Part shown: positions 39,549-47,667 of the stretch, piece after piece
Layout: each line of letters starts with the position of its first letter
Numbering within the stretch: the stretch's first letter is position 1
DNA from: Arthrobacter pascens
GTDB taxonomy: Bacteria; Actinomycetota; Actinomycetes; Actinomycetales; Micrococcaceae
Assembly (NCBI RefSeq): GCF_030815585.1
Contig: NZ_JAUSWY010000001.1
Span: 1,612,001-1,676,000 of the forward strand
Reading direction: 5' to 3'
DNA: 64,000 nt
Notes under the pieces: generated by a model
Databases searched by the model: none
Told to the model about the DNA's origin: nothing
The model's input: the letters and a program-made list of their open reading frames with translations, nothing else
Position numbers and translations under genes: made by a program

Positions 39549-40316
39549 TCAGAACAGCGGCCAGGGCACGGCCGACATCTGACCGCTCGGAGCCGGGAAC
39601 CGACCCGCCAAGCGCAACCGGGCGCAACGCGCGGCGACCGACGCAATTTCTTCGGCGCTGAGCAAGTCCGCCAGGTTTCGGCCCAGCTCACCGCGCAGTC
39701 CTTCGCTGACACGATCGATGCCGTCGCGTTCCTCGGCAGTCAGAGCGTCTCCCAGCCACCCCCACAGCACCGTGCGCAGCTTGTGGTCACGGTGGAAGGT
39801 GAGCCCATGATCCACGCCGTGCCGGTGTCCGTCTGACATGGCAAGGATGTGATCGCCTTTGCGGTCGGCGTTGTTCACGACGGCGTCGAATACCGCCATG
39901 CGCCTGAGCGCCGGAGAGTCCTCGTGTATGAGGGCGACCATCCGTCCGTTCTCATCCTGACCCTCGAGGACGTGTTTCCAACCAATCTCTGGTACGTCGT
40001 CCGACGCAACGAGGTCAACCGCGTTCTGGTCGGGGTCTGTCTCCTGCCACAGCTGCACCATCCCTTCGCCGAACGGACCATCGCGCAGCCAGGTGCATGG
40101 CACCACGTTCCAGCCGAGGACCTCCGAGACCAGGTAGGCGGCAACCTCCCGGTGAGCAAGGAAGCCGTTGGGAAAATCCCACAGCGGTTGCTCCCCGGCT
40201 ATCGGCTTATAGACGACCGTCGTGTGGCCGATGCTGCCCAGGAAGGTGGCGTTCGACGCCGCCGTAATGCGCCCAGTGAGCGTCAGCTCGGCCGTCAACA
40301 GGTCTGGCGCCGGCAT
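39549..40316 (-). CDS. SCO1664-family protein (PI3/4-kinase-like fold)
   Basis: A 255-aa protein of a family found across actinobacteria. Kinase-like features: GHTTVVYKPIAGEQPLW (a lysine in the ATP-site strand), LGWNVVPCTWL, FDAVVNNADRKGDHIL (catalytic-loop NNADRKxxH pattern) and GVDHGLTFH (DxG-like). ATG 40316 overlaps the DUF3090 stop (TGATG). The family usually occurs with DUF3090 and a histidine phosphatase, as here. Substrate unknown. Confidence 0.85.
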   Translation of the reverse strand: MPAPDLLTAELTLTGRITAASNATFLGSIGHTTVVYKPIAGEQPLWDFPNGFLAHREVAAYLVSEVLGWNVVPCTWLRDGPFGEGMVQLWQETDPDQNAVDLVASDDVPEIGWKHVLEGQDENGRMVALIHEDSPALRRMAVFDAVVNNADRKGDHILAMSDGHRHGVDHGLTFHRDHKLRTVLWGWLGDALTAEERDGIDRVSEGLRGELGRNLADLLSAEEIASVAARCARLRLAGRFPAPSGQMSAVPWPLF

Positions 40317-40870
40317 CAGACCTCGGGAAGAGTGCAGACGTGCCCGTCGGCGTCTACGGGGTAACCGCAGAGCGGGCATGCGGGACGCCCGGCGCCCACA
40401 ACCTCACGGGTTCGCTTGGCGAATGCGCGGGCGGTGCCAACCGGCATCCGCACCAGCAGCATTTCGGGCACGTCAGCGTCGTCCTCATCAAGGGATTCGT
40501 CGTTGTTATCAGGGTCGACATCGGTGATTGGGTAGGCTTCTATCACGACCTGCGCCGTCGTCGGGTCCCAGCCTAGGCTCATGGCGCCGGTCCGAAACTG
40601 CTCCTGAACGGCCTCGAGCTGGTCATTGTCGACGAGTTCGATGGGAGTACTGGCGGGAACGCTGTGGGGGTTGCCCTCGACGGTGAGAAGCTGGTCGAGA
40701 ATTTCGTCGATTTTGTCGGCGAGCAGAGCGGACTGCTGCTTCTCCAAGGCGATACTTACGATTTGAGTCCCTGTGCGCACCTGCAGATAGAACGTGCGCG
40801 CCCCCGGGAGTCCAATGGTGCCGACGACGACCCGATCAGGCCAGGCGAATTCGTGAACACGTGTAGGCAT
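40316..40870 (-). CDS. DUF3090 family protein
   Basis: A 184-aa protein. N-terminal beta-rich region (GLPGARTFYLQVRTG), acidic linker DNNDESLDEDDADVPE, and a C-terminal zinc-ribbon-like CPLCGYPVDADGHVC with two CxxC/HxC pairs. TAAAAT lies 6 nt before the ATG, so it may also have its own leaderless promoter within the trio. Function unknown; always linked to the kinase-like and phosphatase genes. Confidence 0.88.
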   Translation of the reverse strand: MPTRVHEFAWPDRVVVGTIGLPGARTFYLQVRTGTQIVSIALEKQQSALLADKIDEILDQLLTVEGNPHSVPASTPIELVDNDQLEAVQEQFRTGAMSLGWDPTTAQVVIEAYPITDVDPDNNDESLDEDDADVPEMLLVRMPVGTARAFAKRTREVVGAGRPACPLCGYPVDADGHVCTLPEV

Positions 40871-40882
40871 ATGAGTATTTTA
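40871..40882 (-). promoter_or_regulatory. Leaderless-type -10 of DUF3090 gene
   Basis: TAAAAT (40882-40877), ACTCAT, ATG. It lies in the 24-nt gap after the phosphatase gene and would allow separate expression of the last two genes. Confidence 0.5.
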
Positions 40883-40894
40883 GGCATATGAGCT

Positions 40895-41587
40895 TCATGG
40901 CGCCTTCTGCCCTGCACCGCCGCCCACCGGCGCATCGCCAGAGTGGAGTGCGTTCGTCAGCCACGACAGATCTCCCGCGTCGGTGTTGGTCGCGTAAACG
41001 CTCGGCCGACTAGAACCGTAGCGCACGATCGATACGGAGGCGGGGCCCACGTTAATCCGCTGGAATAGGTCAAGGTGCATGCCGAGCGCGTCGGCGAGGA
41101 TTGATTTGATGATGTCACCGTGACTCACCGCCACCCACACGGCTCCTTGTCCGTACTCGGCTTCGAAGGCTGCGTCGTGGCGTCGAATCGCTGCTACCGC
41201 CCGAGCCTGCATCGCGGCCATAGATTCACCGCCGGGAAAAGTGACGGCGGACGGCTGCGACTGCACAACCGGCCACAAATCCTCGGTCGCGAGATCACTG
41301 AGCGTGCGGCCCTGCCACTGACCGTAATCGCACTCGGTGAGATCGGGATCGACCGGCGCATACGGATTGCCAGCCTGACGATCGAGGATGAACTGGGCGG
41401 TCTGCTGACAACGCTCTAGAGGGCTCGATACCACCCCAGCTAAGGGCACGACCGCGAGTCGGTCTCCCGTCAAAGCCGCCTGCTCGCGCCCGATCTGGTC
41501 CAGGCTGACGCCAGCGGCCCGACCAGCCAACAGTCCAGTGGCATTGGCTGTGGTGCGGCCGTGCCGCACGAGAAGAACTGTCGCCAT
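40895..41587 (-). CDS. Histidine phosphatase (MSMEG_4193-type phosphoglycerate mutase family)
   Basis: A 230-aa protein with the catalytic RHG motif (LLVRHGRTTANATG), SPLERCQQTA, E at TECDYGQWQG and the second histidine in VAVSHGDIIKS. The substrate is not known. It opens the phosphatase / DUF3090 / kinase-like trio. TAGGCT 6 nt before the ATG indicates a leaderless transcript. Codon use in this trio is less biased than in flanking genes. Confidence 0.88.
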   Translation of the reverse strand: MATVLLVRHGRTTANATGLLAGRAAGVSLDQIGREQAALTGDRLAVVPLAGVVSSPLERCQQTAQFILDRQAGNPYAPVDPDLTECDYGQWQGRTLSDLATEDLWPVVQSQPSAVTFPGGESMAAMQARAVAAIRRHDAAFEAEYGQGAVWVAVSHGDIIKSILADALGMHLDLFQRINVGPASVSIVRYGSSRPSVYATNTDAGDLSWLTNALHSGDAPVGGGAGQKAP

Positions 41588-41599
41588 CCACCTAGCCTA
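41588..41599 (-). promoter_or_regulatory. Leaderless-type -10 of the histidine phosphatase gene
   Basis: TAGGCT (41599-41594), AGGTGG, ATG. Confidence 0.55.
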
Positions 41600-41851
41600 A
41601 CCACCCGCTCGACGGCAGTGTTTACCGACACCTTTGGAAATTTGCCGGCCACGTCACCACTATCGGTGTATCAAAGGGCATCGGGTGATACACAACTAAG
41701 AAGGCCAAGAAGGTATTACGGGCAAAGCCTGGCCCGGGCACGTCGAACGGCGTCGAAGAGACTTGGGGTTCAGCCGGCAAACCTGGAAGGGGCTATCGTC
41801 CTATTGGCGACCACCACGTCGCCAATGCTGCCCAAGAAGGTAGCCGTCGTG

Positions 41852-42058
41852 ATGAGGCCAGTGAGTCAGCTCGTCGGAACAGGCTGGGGGATCTTCGGAC
41901 TGTGGATCAAATGGCTGCTTCTGAGTATCATCACGCTGGGCATCTATACGTTCTGGGTCTACCCCCGGCTGATGCAGTGGAAGGTTGAAAAAAACCTTCT
42001 ACGCGTAGGAAGAAACGGCCCTGCATCCAGAGGGGTGCAAGGCTTTTCGTTGTGCTAG
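41852..42058 (+). pseudogene. Remnant of a polytopic membrane protein (DUF898/YjgN-like)
   Basis: The frame encodes GTGWGIFGLWIKWLLLSI, then ITLGIYTFWVYPRLMQWKVE, which reads like one repeat module of YjgN/DUF898-type membrane proteins. No proper start or ribosome site is visible, and homology-like character stops at about 41990, after which the frame runs through the terminator hairpin. Upstream in the same frame (41600-41850) the translation is not protein-like. I read it as a fragment of a larger gene rather than a 68-aa protein. Confidence 0.4.
42018..42047 (+). terminator. Terminator upstream of the amino-acid importer
   Basis: GCC-C-TGCATCC (42018-42028) pairs with GGGTGCA-A-GGC (42033-42043) with one C/A mismatch and an AGAG loop, followed by TTTT. 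Confidence 0.7.
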
Positions 42059-42061
42059 CGT
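42053..42061 (+). promoter_or_regulatory. Extended -10 promoter of the amino-acid importer
   Basis: TGCTAGCGT fits the extended -10 TGnTAnnnT. No -35 is needed or obvious. Start near 42068, giving a GC-rich leader of about 60 nt before ATG 42129. Confidence 0.5.
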
Positions 42062-42128
42062 CGGTGGTGGACTGCCGGCACGCGGTGCAGCCGGCTGGAC
42101 CCTTCCGCTTACAGGACGAAGGACCATC

Positions 42129-42950
42129 ATGAAGCGCACACGCCTTTCGGCTATCGGTCTCATTGCAGCTGCGGCACTCGCGTTGGCCGGCTGCGGGTCC
42201 GGCTCGACCACACCGACAGGCTCGGCCCCCGCGGGCGGCCCTGACACCTCCCTCAGTGACGTCAAGAGCGCCGGCGAGCTCAAGATCGGCACCGAGGGCA
42301 CGTACAAACCCTTCTCCTTCCATGCTGACGGCAGCGGTGAACTCACCGGCTATGACGTGGAGATCATCAAAGCCATCGCCGACAAGCTCGGCGTCAAGGC
42401 GTCCTTCCAGGAAACGCAGTTCGATGCCATCTTCGCCGGCCTTGACGCGAAGAGATTCGACGTCGTCGCCAATCAGGTTTCGATTACTGACGAACGCAAG
42501 GCGAAGTACGAATTCTCCGCCCCGTACACGGTGAGCACGGGCGTCGTCGTGACGAAGGCAGACGAGAACAGCATCACCTCTTTCGACAGCCTCAAAGGCA
42601 AGACCACCGCGCAATCACTGACGAGCAACTGGTACAAGCTGGCGCAGGAAAGCGGCGCCAATGTCGAGGCCGTGGAGGGGTGGGCGCAGGCGGTAACGCT
42701 GCTGAAGCAGGGGCGCGTCGATGCAACCATCAACGACAAACTGACGTACCTGGACTATCAAAAAGCCGCGAAGGACACCGACATCAAGATTGCCGCGGAG
42801 ACCACGGACAAGTCGCTCAGCGCCTTCGCGTTCCGCAAGGGCGCCACTAGTCTGGCCGAGGCTGTGAACACCGCCCTCACCGAGCTGCAGGCCGACGGCA
42901 CTCTCACCAAGATCTCCCAGAAATACTTCGACGCGGACGTCACGAAATAG
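42129..42950 (+). CDS. Amino-acid (cystine-type) ABC transporter substrate-binding lipoprotein
   Basis: A 273-aa family-3 solute-binding protein. Signal peptide with lipobox LALAGC (anchored Cys about 22). GTEGTYKPFSFHADGSGELTGYDVEI and the FDAIFAGLDAKRFDVVANQ block are typical of the cystine/polar amino-acid group (TcyA/FliY-like). Permease and ATPase follow on the same strand. Cystine is the best guess; other polar amino acids are possible. Confidence 0.88.
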   Translation: MKRTRLSAIGLIAAAALALAGCGSGSTTPTGSAPAGGPDTSLSDVKSAGELKIGTEGTYKPFSFHADGSGELTGYDVEIIKAIADKLGVKASFQETQFDAIFAGLDAKRFDVVANQVSITDERKAKYEFSAPYTVSTGVVVTKADENSITSFDSLKGKTTAQSLTSNWYKLAQESGANVEAVEGWAQAVTLLKQGRVDATINDKLTYLDYQKAAKDTDIKIAAETTDKSLSAFAFRKGATSLAEAVNTALTELQADGTLTKISQKYFDADVTK

Positions 42951-42986
42951 TGGTGTGGCGGCCCTCCACGAACCCTTCGGCAGACT

Positions 42987-43652
42987 ATGACAATTAACTG
43001 GGAGCTTGTTTGGAGCTCGCTGGGGCCCATTCTGATGGGCGCGATCACCGGCACCATTCCACTGGCACTGGCGTCGTTCGGCCTTGGACTGCTGCTTGCC
43101 CTGCTGATAGCCCTGATGCGGCTAAGCCGCAATCCCGTCTTCGCCGCCGTCGCGCGGATGTACATCTCAGTCATCCGCGGCACGCCCCTCCTGGTCCAGT
43201 TGTTCGTCATCTTCTACGGGCTCCCTTCGATCGGAATAACGATCAGCCCGTGGCCCAGCGCCATCATTGCGTTCTCACTCAATGTGGGCGGATACGCCGC
43301 GGAGGTCATCCGGGCGGCTATTTTGTCGGTTCCCAAGGGGCAGTGGGAGGCCGGACATACCATCGGCATGTCCAGGCGCCAGTCGCTGGTGAGGATCATC
43401 CTGCCGCAGGCAGCGCGGGTCTCTGTCCCGCCCCTGTCCAACACCTTCATCAGCCTGGTCAAGGACACGTCGCTGGCTTCGCTGATCCTCGTTACCGAGC
43501 TGTTCCGCCAGGCGCAGCAGGTGGCGGCCTTCAGCCAGGAATTCATGCTGCTGTATCTGGAGGCAGCCGTCATCTACTGGATCGTCTGCCTGGTCCTCGC
43601 TGGCGGACAGTCGGTCCTGGAAAAGAGATTGGACCGTTATGTCGCGCACTGA
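42987..43652 (+). CDS. Amino-acid ABC transporter permease
   Basis: A 221-aa HisMQ-type permease with about five membrane segments. Signature [22 protein letters not shown] and the [22 protein letters not shown] loop that contacts the ATPase. It overlaps the ATPase gene by 14 nt. Confidence 0.93.
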   Translation: MTINWELVWSSLGPILMGAITGTIPLALASFGLGLLLALLIALMRLSRNPVFAAVARMYISVIRGTPLLVQLFVIFYGLPSIGITISPWPSAIIAFSLNVGGYAAEVIRAAILSVPKGQWEAGHTIGMSRRQSLVRIILPQAARVSVPPLSNTFISLVKDTSLASLILVTELFRQAQQVAAFSQEFMLLYLEAAVIYWIVCLVLAGGQSVLEKRLDRYVAH

Positions 43653-44421
43653 ATCCACGCCTGCGGAGGCCGCCTTACTGACAGTACGAGGATTGCGCAA
43701 GGCATTCGGACAGCATGAGGTTCTCAAATCCATCGACCTGGACGTCAGCCGGGGTGAGGTCCTGACCTTGATCGGGCCCTCCGGATCGGGCAAGACGACT
43801 GTCTTGAGATGCCTCAACGGGCTGGAAGTACCCGACGCCGGCATGGTGGACGTCGTGGGCCAACTCGCCGTCGACTTTTCCGCGCCGGTGTCAAAGAAGC
43901 AGCTCGCCGCTTTAAGGGACCGCAGTGCCATGGTTTTCCAGCACTACAATCTTTTCCCCCACAAGACCGTCCTCGAAAACGTCATCGAAGGCCCGGTCCA
44001 AGTGCAGAAGCGGCCAAAGGCAGAAGCAATCAAGGAGGCACGGGAGTTACTGGCTCGCGTCGGGCTGGCCGAGAAGGACAACAGCTATCCCTTTGAGCTC
44101 TCCGGTGGGCAGCAGCAGCGTGTAGGTATTGTGCGTGCGCTGGCCCTGCGTCCGCAGCTTTTGCTCTTTGACGAGCCGACGTCGGCGTTGGACCCGGAGT
44201 TGGTGGGTGACGTCCTGACGGTCATCAAGGAATTGGCGGACGAAGGCTGGACCATGGTGGTGGTCACCCACGAGCTCGCGTTCGCCCGCCAGGTTGCCGA
44301 CGAAGTTATCTTTATGGATGGCGGCGTCGTCGTTGAACGCGGCCACCCGGACATCGTGCTGCGCGACCCGCGGGAGGAACGCACCCGGCAGTTTGTGGAC
44401 CGGCTGTTGAATCCGTTCTAG
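43639..44421 (+). CDS. Amino-acid ABC transporter ATP-binding protein
   Basis: A 260-aa ATPase. Walker [11 protein letters not shown]-loop [12 protein letters not shown], signature LSGGQQQRV, Walker [14 protein letters not shown]-loop VTHE. Completes a three-gene importer of the TcyABC type. A GGGCGC-GCC-GCGCCC hairpin (44429-44443) follows the stop. Confidence 0.95.
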   Translation: MSRTESTPAEAALLTVRGLRKAFGQHEVLKSIDLDVSRGEVLTLIGPSGSGKTTVLRCLNGLEVPDAGMVDVVGQLAVDFSAPVSKKQLAALRDRSAMVFQHYNLFPHKTVLENVIEGPVQVQKRPKAEAIKEARELLARVGLAEKDNSYPFELSGGQQQRVGIVRALALRPQLLLFDEPTSALDPELVGDVLTVIKELADEGWTMVVVTHELAFARQVADEVIFMDGGVVVERGHPDIVLRDPREERTRQFVDRLLNPF

Positions 44422-44428
44422 CCGGCCT

Positions 44429-44443
44429 GGGCGCGCCGCGCCC
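44429..44443 (+). terminator. Short GC hairpin after the importer operon
   Basis: GGGCGC-GCC-GCGCCC, 8 nt past the stop, followed by TTGTAGGAT, whose TAGGAT (44447-44452) may be the -10 of the next gene. Confidence 0.5.
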
Positions 44444-44494
44444 TTGTAGGATGACGGCCTTCGGAGGAGGATTGGCACACTCCAGGAGGACGAC

Positions 44495-45472
44495 ATGACC
44501 CAACTTGGCAAGTTTGAGAAATACCTGATCGAGGAATTCTTCGACGATTACCGCGCCGGTGCAATGTCCCAGCGGACGTTTACGCGCCGGGTGGCGTTTA
44601 TCACCGGCAGCATGGCGGCGGCAGCGGCCGCGATGCTCCTGGTCGGCTGCACCCCGGAGGAAGTCCCGCGCGGCACCGACCCCATGCCCACTCCTACACC
44701 GACTTCGTCTGCGGGCACGCCGGGCGGTGATGGTGGCGGCGCAGTACCTGGCGCAAAGAGTCCACTTTCAGTTCCTGAGGGCGCCGCAGGGCTCACGACG
44801 GCGACAGTGCGGTTCCCCTCGAGTGGAACCGAGATCAGCGGTTATCTGGCCCGGCCAGAGACGGGCGCGGCCGGGCCCGCCGTGCTGGTCTGCCATGAAA
44901 ACCGTGGGCTGACCCCGCATATCCAGGACGTGGCCCGGCGCTTCGCGAAGGCCGGATATGCAGCCTTGGCGCTGGATCTGCTAAGCAGGGAGGGCGGCAC
45001 AGCCAGCCTGGACACGGACGCCGTCTCTGGAGCACTGACCCGGGCCGGAGCCCAGCGCCATGTCTCCGACTTCGCGGCGGCTTTCGACTACCTCCAGTCA
45101 CAGGACTTCGTGGACCCGGAGCGGATCGCCATGAACGGTTACTGCTTTGGCGGCGGCATCACCTGGCAGGCGGCCACTGAGCTGTCAGGGCTGAAGGCCA
45201 CAGCAGCGTTCTATGGACCCGCTCCCGACCTGGACAAGGTTCCGGCCATCAAAGCCGCGGCGTTTGGTGTCTATGCCGAACTCGACCAGCGGATAACCAG
45301 CGCCATGCCGGCGCTCAAGGATGCGCTGGCCGCCAATAACGTCCGCCACCAACTCACCGTGTATCCCGGCGTCGACCACGCGTTCCACAACGACACAGGC
45401 GAGCGGTACAACGAGGCGCAGGCCACCGCTGCCTGGAACGACACGCTGGCCTGGTTCGGTCGGCACGTCTAA
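44495..45472 (+). CDS. Dienelactone hydrolase family lipoprotein
   Basis: A 325-aa alpha/beta hydrolase. The cysteine nucleophile is C217 in GYCFGGG, the acid D near 262 (AELDQR), and the histidine in VDHAFHND. Unlike cytosolic members it has an N-terminal charged region, an RR-containing hydrophobic segment and lipobox LLVGC (about 45-51), so it is likely exported and lipid-anchored, then a Thr/Ser/Gly linker. AGGAGGA precedes ATG 44495. Substrate unknown. Confidence 0.87.
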   Translation: MTQLGKFEKYLIEEFFDDYRAGAMSQRTFTRRVAFITGSMAAAAAAMLLVGCTPEEVPRGTDPMPTPTPTSSAGTPGGDGGGAVPGAKSPLSVPEGAAGLTTATVRFPSSGTEISGYLARPETGAAGPAVLVCHENRGLTPHIQDVARRFAKAGYAALALDLLSREGGTASLDTDAVSGALTRAGAQRHVSDFAAAFDYLQSQDFVDPERIAMNGYCFGGGITWQAATELSGLKATAAFYGPAPDLDKVPAIKAAAFGVYAELDQRITSAMPALKDALAANNVRHQLTVYPGVDHAFHNDTGERYNEAQATAAWNDTLAWFGRHV

Positions 45473-45534
45473 GGCGTTGCCGGGTTTGGCTTCCAAGCAG
45501 GCCAGAAAGTCATACGGCAGGAGCCGGCGGCGGA

Positions 45535-45565
45535 GGCGGCGGGCGGTTGTATCCCGTCCGCCGCC
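45535..45565. terminator. Bidirectional terminator between converging genes
   Basis: 12-bp GC stem (45535-45546 with 45554-45565, one G-T pair) between the stops of the hydrolase and the NlpC-type gene. Confidence 0.65.
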
Positions 45566-45580
45566 CCTGCGCCGAAGGGA

Positions 45581-46414
45581 TTACGCGACTCGGACGAAGG
45601 ACGCGCCCTTGAGCCAGCTGAGGGAGTGGACTTCGGTCTTGTAACCGTCCACGCCGCCACTGACAACCTGGCCGTTGCCGGCGAAGACGCCCACGTGGCC
45701 GGCTGTGATGACCAGGTCACCGGGGGCCGGGGCGCCGGTCACGGTGCCGTACTGGAAGAACTGGCCAGGCGCTAGGTCTCCCACGCTCTTGCCTACGGAG
45801 CGGAGCGCCTTCTCTACCATGGCCGTGCAGTCCTGCTGCACGCCGACCTGCGAATAGGCGGACCCGAGGATGGCCGCGCCGGCTGAACCGGACGGAGCCT
45901 GGGCCGGGGCTGGGGCAGATGCCAGCTTGATGCCAGTGTTGGTCGGAGCAGCGGGAGCTGCCGCGGCCCTCGCAGCCGGTGCCGGTGCTGGGGCTGGCGT
46001 GGCCGTCCCTGCCCCGGGGATCCGGATCTGGTTGCCCGGGTAGATGATCGAGGACACGGACAATCCATTGGCGGACAGTACGGAATTCAGTGCTACACCG
46101 TAGCGGGCCGAAATTGCGCCCAACGTGTCGCCTGAAACGACGGTGTGGACTTTGGCCGCGGCCGGTGCCGGTGCAACAGCGGCCGGAGCCGGAGCGCTGG
46201 CCTGGCCCTGAACGTTGACAGTCCCGGAATTATCGGGACCATGGACGCCGGCCTGCGCAGGGGTACCGACGCTGAAGAGCAGGCCGGATGCGGCAACAGC
46301 CACTATGGCCGGCCGGCCGAATGTCAGGGCGCGGGCCTTGGCCGTTGACGACATGCTTGCAATAGAGCGGGCAGGAACCGCACGATGGCGTGCGGCAGTT
46401 GATTTTTTTGACAC
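45581..46414 (-). CDS. Secreted LysM / NlpC-P60-type cell-wall hydrolase
   Basis: A 277-aa exported protein. Signal peptide ending near AQA (residue 55), one LysM domain (about 89-133, HTVVSGDTLGAISARYGV...IYPGNQIRIP) for peptidoglycan binding, an Ala/Pro linker, and a catalytic domain with nucleophile C196 (DCTAMV) and H240 (TAGHVGVFAG). It likely cuts peptide bonds in peptidoglycan. GTG 46414 has GGAGAGG 9 nt upstream, only 2 nt after the c-di-AMP aptamer. Confidence 0.9.
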   Translation of the reverse strand: MSKKSTAARHRAVPARSIASMSSTAKARALTFGRPAIVAVAASGLLFSVGTPAQAGVHGPDNSGTVNVQGQASAPAPAAVAPAPAAAKVHTVVSGDTLGAISARYGVALNSVLSANGLSVSSIIYPGNQIRIPGAGTATPAPAPAPAARAAAAPAAPTNTGIKLASAPAPAQAPSGSAGAAILGSAYSQVGVQQDCTAMVEKALRSVGKSVGDLAPGQFFQYGTVTGAPAPGDLVITAGHVGVFAGNGQVVSGGVDGYKTEVHSLSWLKGASFVRVA

Positions 46415-46431
46415 GGGTATTCGCCTCTCCC

Positions 46432-46612
46432 ATGCCTGCGGGGTGAGCTGTCGGGTTCGGGTCGGAGACACCCGGCCGGAAACGCCTCCGTGCAGGACGG
46501 AGCGTTGCCGACTTAACCCCAAGGCCTTCTTGCGACGGCCGTGGAAACGTGGTTCCCCCGTCCCTGCCAGTTGGAAAGCGACTGGATCCCGGTCAGCGGC
46601 AGGGCTCGGCAT
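46432..46612 (-). promoter_or_regulatory. c-di-AMP riboswitch (ydaO-yuaA class)
   Basis: Read on the minus strand, the conserved blocks of this class appear in order: GCCGAGCCCTGCC, CGGGGGAACCA, TTGGGGTTAAGTCGGCAACG, CTCCGACCCGAACCCG and ACAGCTCACCCCGCAGGC. ATGCC (46612-46608) pairs with GGCAT (46436-46432) as P1. It lies directly upstream of the cell-wall hydrolase, the classic target of this riboswitch in actinobacteria. The ribosome site begins 2 nt after P1, so ligand binding could block translation; no separate terminator is seen. Confidence 0.93.
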
Positions 46613-46652
46613 ACTGACGGGAATGTCCCGGCTGGAACCGGGGCACCGCAAG

Positions 46653-46694
46653 AGAGTACCTTCTGCTCGGCCATATTGTCACATTCTGGTAACA
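46653..46694 (-). promoter_or_regulatory. Putative promoter and repeat upstream of the c-di-AMP riboswitch
   Basis: Minus strand: GTGACA (46683-46678) and TACTCT (46658-46653) with a 19-nt spacer are plausible -35/-10. On the plus strand GTCACA (46678-46683) and GTAACA (46689-46694) form a direct repeat with 5 nt between, resembling MtrA sites. Both are weak on sequence alone. Confidence 0.35.
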
Positions 46695-46832
46695 ACCACG
46701 TTCACATACGGCGCGCCTCACGGCCAAACGGTTATCCGCCCCTCGTACCTACACCCACTCAGCCATGGGCTTATCGCATGCCGCGCGTGGCTGTCGGAGG
46801 CGGACGACGGTACAGCCAAAAGGTCCAGGTCG

Positions 46833-46844
46833 TAGGATGGCGCC
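46833..46844 (+). promoter_or_regulatory. Leaderless-type -10 of the metallo-beta-lactamase-fold gene
   Basis: TAGGAT (46833-46838), GGCGCC, ATG. Confidence 0.55.
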
Positions 46845-47612
46845 ATGCCTCAACGACACCCTGGATGGCTTCCAGACCTGCGGACCTCGGAGCCGGCGGA
46901 AGGCGTCTACTTTGTGGAGGGACCGGCGTCCAACTGGATCATTGTCCGAGATCGCGCTGACTTCATCCTCATCGACGGCGGCTACCCGCGCGACCTCGAG
47001 CATGTTCTGGCGTCGATCAGGCACATCGGCCTGGAGCCTGCCGGGGCCAAGGCAATGCTGATCACCCACGGCCACGTTGATCACACCGGATCGGCCGCCC
47101 ACTTCTCCAGGGAGTACGGCACTCCGATCCTCTGCAGCGCCGAGGAAGTCGCCCACGTGCAGGGCAAGGAAAAGCATCAGGTGACCCTGGGCCAGGTCCT
47201 GAGCCGCGCGTGGCGGCCGCGGGTTTTCCGCTGGATGCTGCACGTTATCCGTGCCGGCGCACTGTCCGCCGAGCCTGCGACTGATGCACGGTCATGGGAC
47301 AAAGCTGAACTGCGGGAACTTCCCGGTGCCCCGCGGGCCGTCCTGGTTGCCGGGCACACTCCGGGACACACGGCCTTTGTGCTCCCCAAGGCCAAGGTGG
47401 TGGTGACGGGCGATGCCTTGGTGACAGGTCATCCGTTGAGCCGGAGAAATGGCGTTCAGATGCTGCACCAAATGTTCCACAGCAGCCCGGACGGCATTCG
47501 TGAGGCATTGCAGGTTCTGTCCGACGTCGACGCCTCCTGGATCCTCCCCGGGCATGGGCCGGCACTGCGGATGCGGCTCGCTGACGCCATCGCCGGCATT
47601 TCCGGTTCGTAA
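46845..47612 (+). CDS. Metallo-beta-lactamase-fold hydrolase
   Basis: A 255-aa protein with the zinc motif HGHVDH (THGHVDHTGS, about 75), further ligands in AGHTPGH (about 168) and a C-terminal PGHG. Glyoxalase-II or quorum-lactonase-like layout, substrate unknown. No Shine-Dalgarno; TAGGAT stands 6 nt before the ATG. A long insert (about 105-150) distinguishes it from GloB. Confidence 0.85.
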   Translation: MPQRHPGWLPDLRTSEPAEGVYFVEGPASNWIIVRDRADFILIDGGYPRDLEHVLASIRHIGLEPAGAKAMLITHGHVDHTGSAAHFSREYGTPILCSAEEVAHVQGKEKHQVTLGQVLSRAWRPRVFRWMLHVIRAGALSAEPATDARSWDKAELRELPGAPRAVLVAGHTPGHTAFVLPKAKVVVTGDALVTGHPLSRRNGVQMLHQMFHSSPDGIREALQVLSDVDASWILPGHGPALRMRLADAIAGISGS

Positions 47613-47667
47613 AGATGTTGGAGCCTAGACCCTCCGGATGCGCATTTGCCCGGTATGCTCACAAACT

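Larger units (their letters stand above)
41600..42128. other. Gene-poor stretch with decayed sequence
   Basis: About 530 bases with no intact gene. Its composition is poorer in G+C at third positions than flanking genes. It contains the membrane-protein remnant (41852-42058), a small AAGGTT/AACCTT hairpin (41981-41998), a U-tract terminator (42018-42047) and the promoter of the amino-acid importer. No terminal repeats or transposase fragments were seen. Confidence 0.55.

Noticed and set aside
41588..42128. Insertion-sequence scar
   Set aside because: No terminal inverted repeats, target duplication or transposase-like frame was found.
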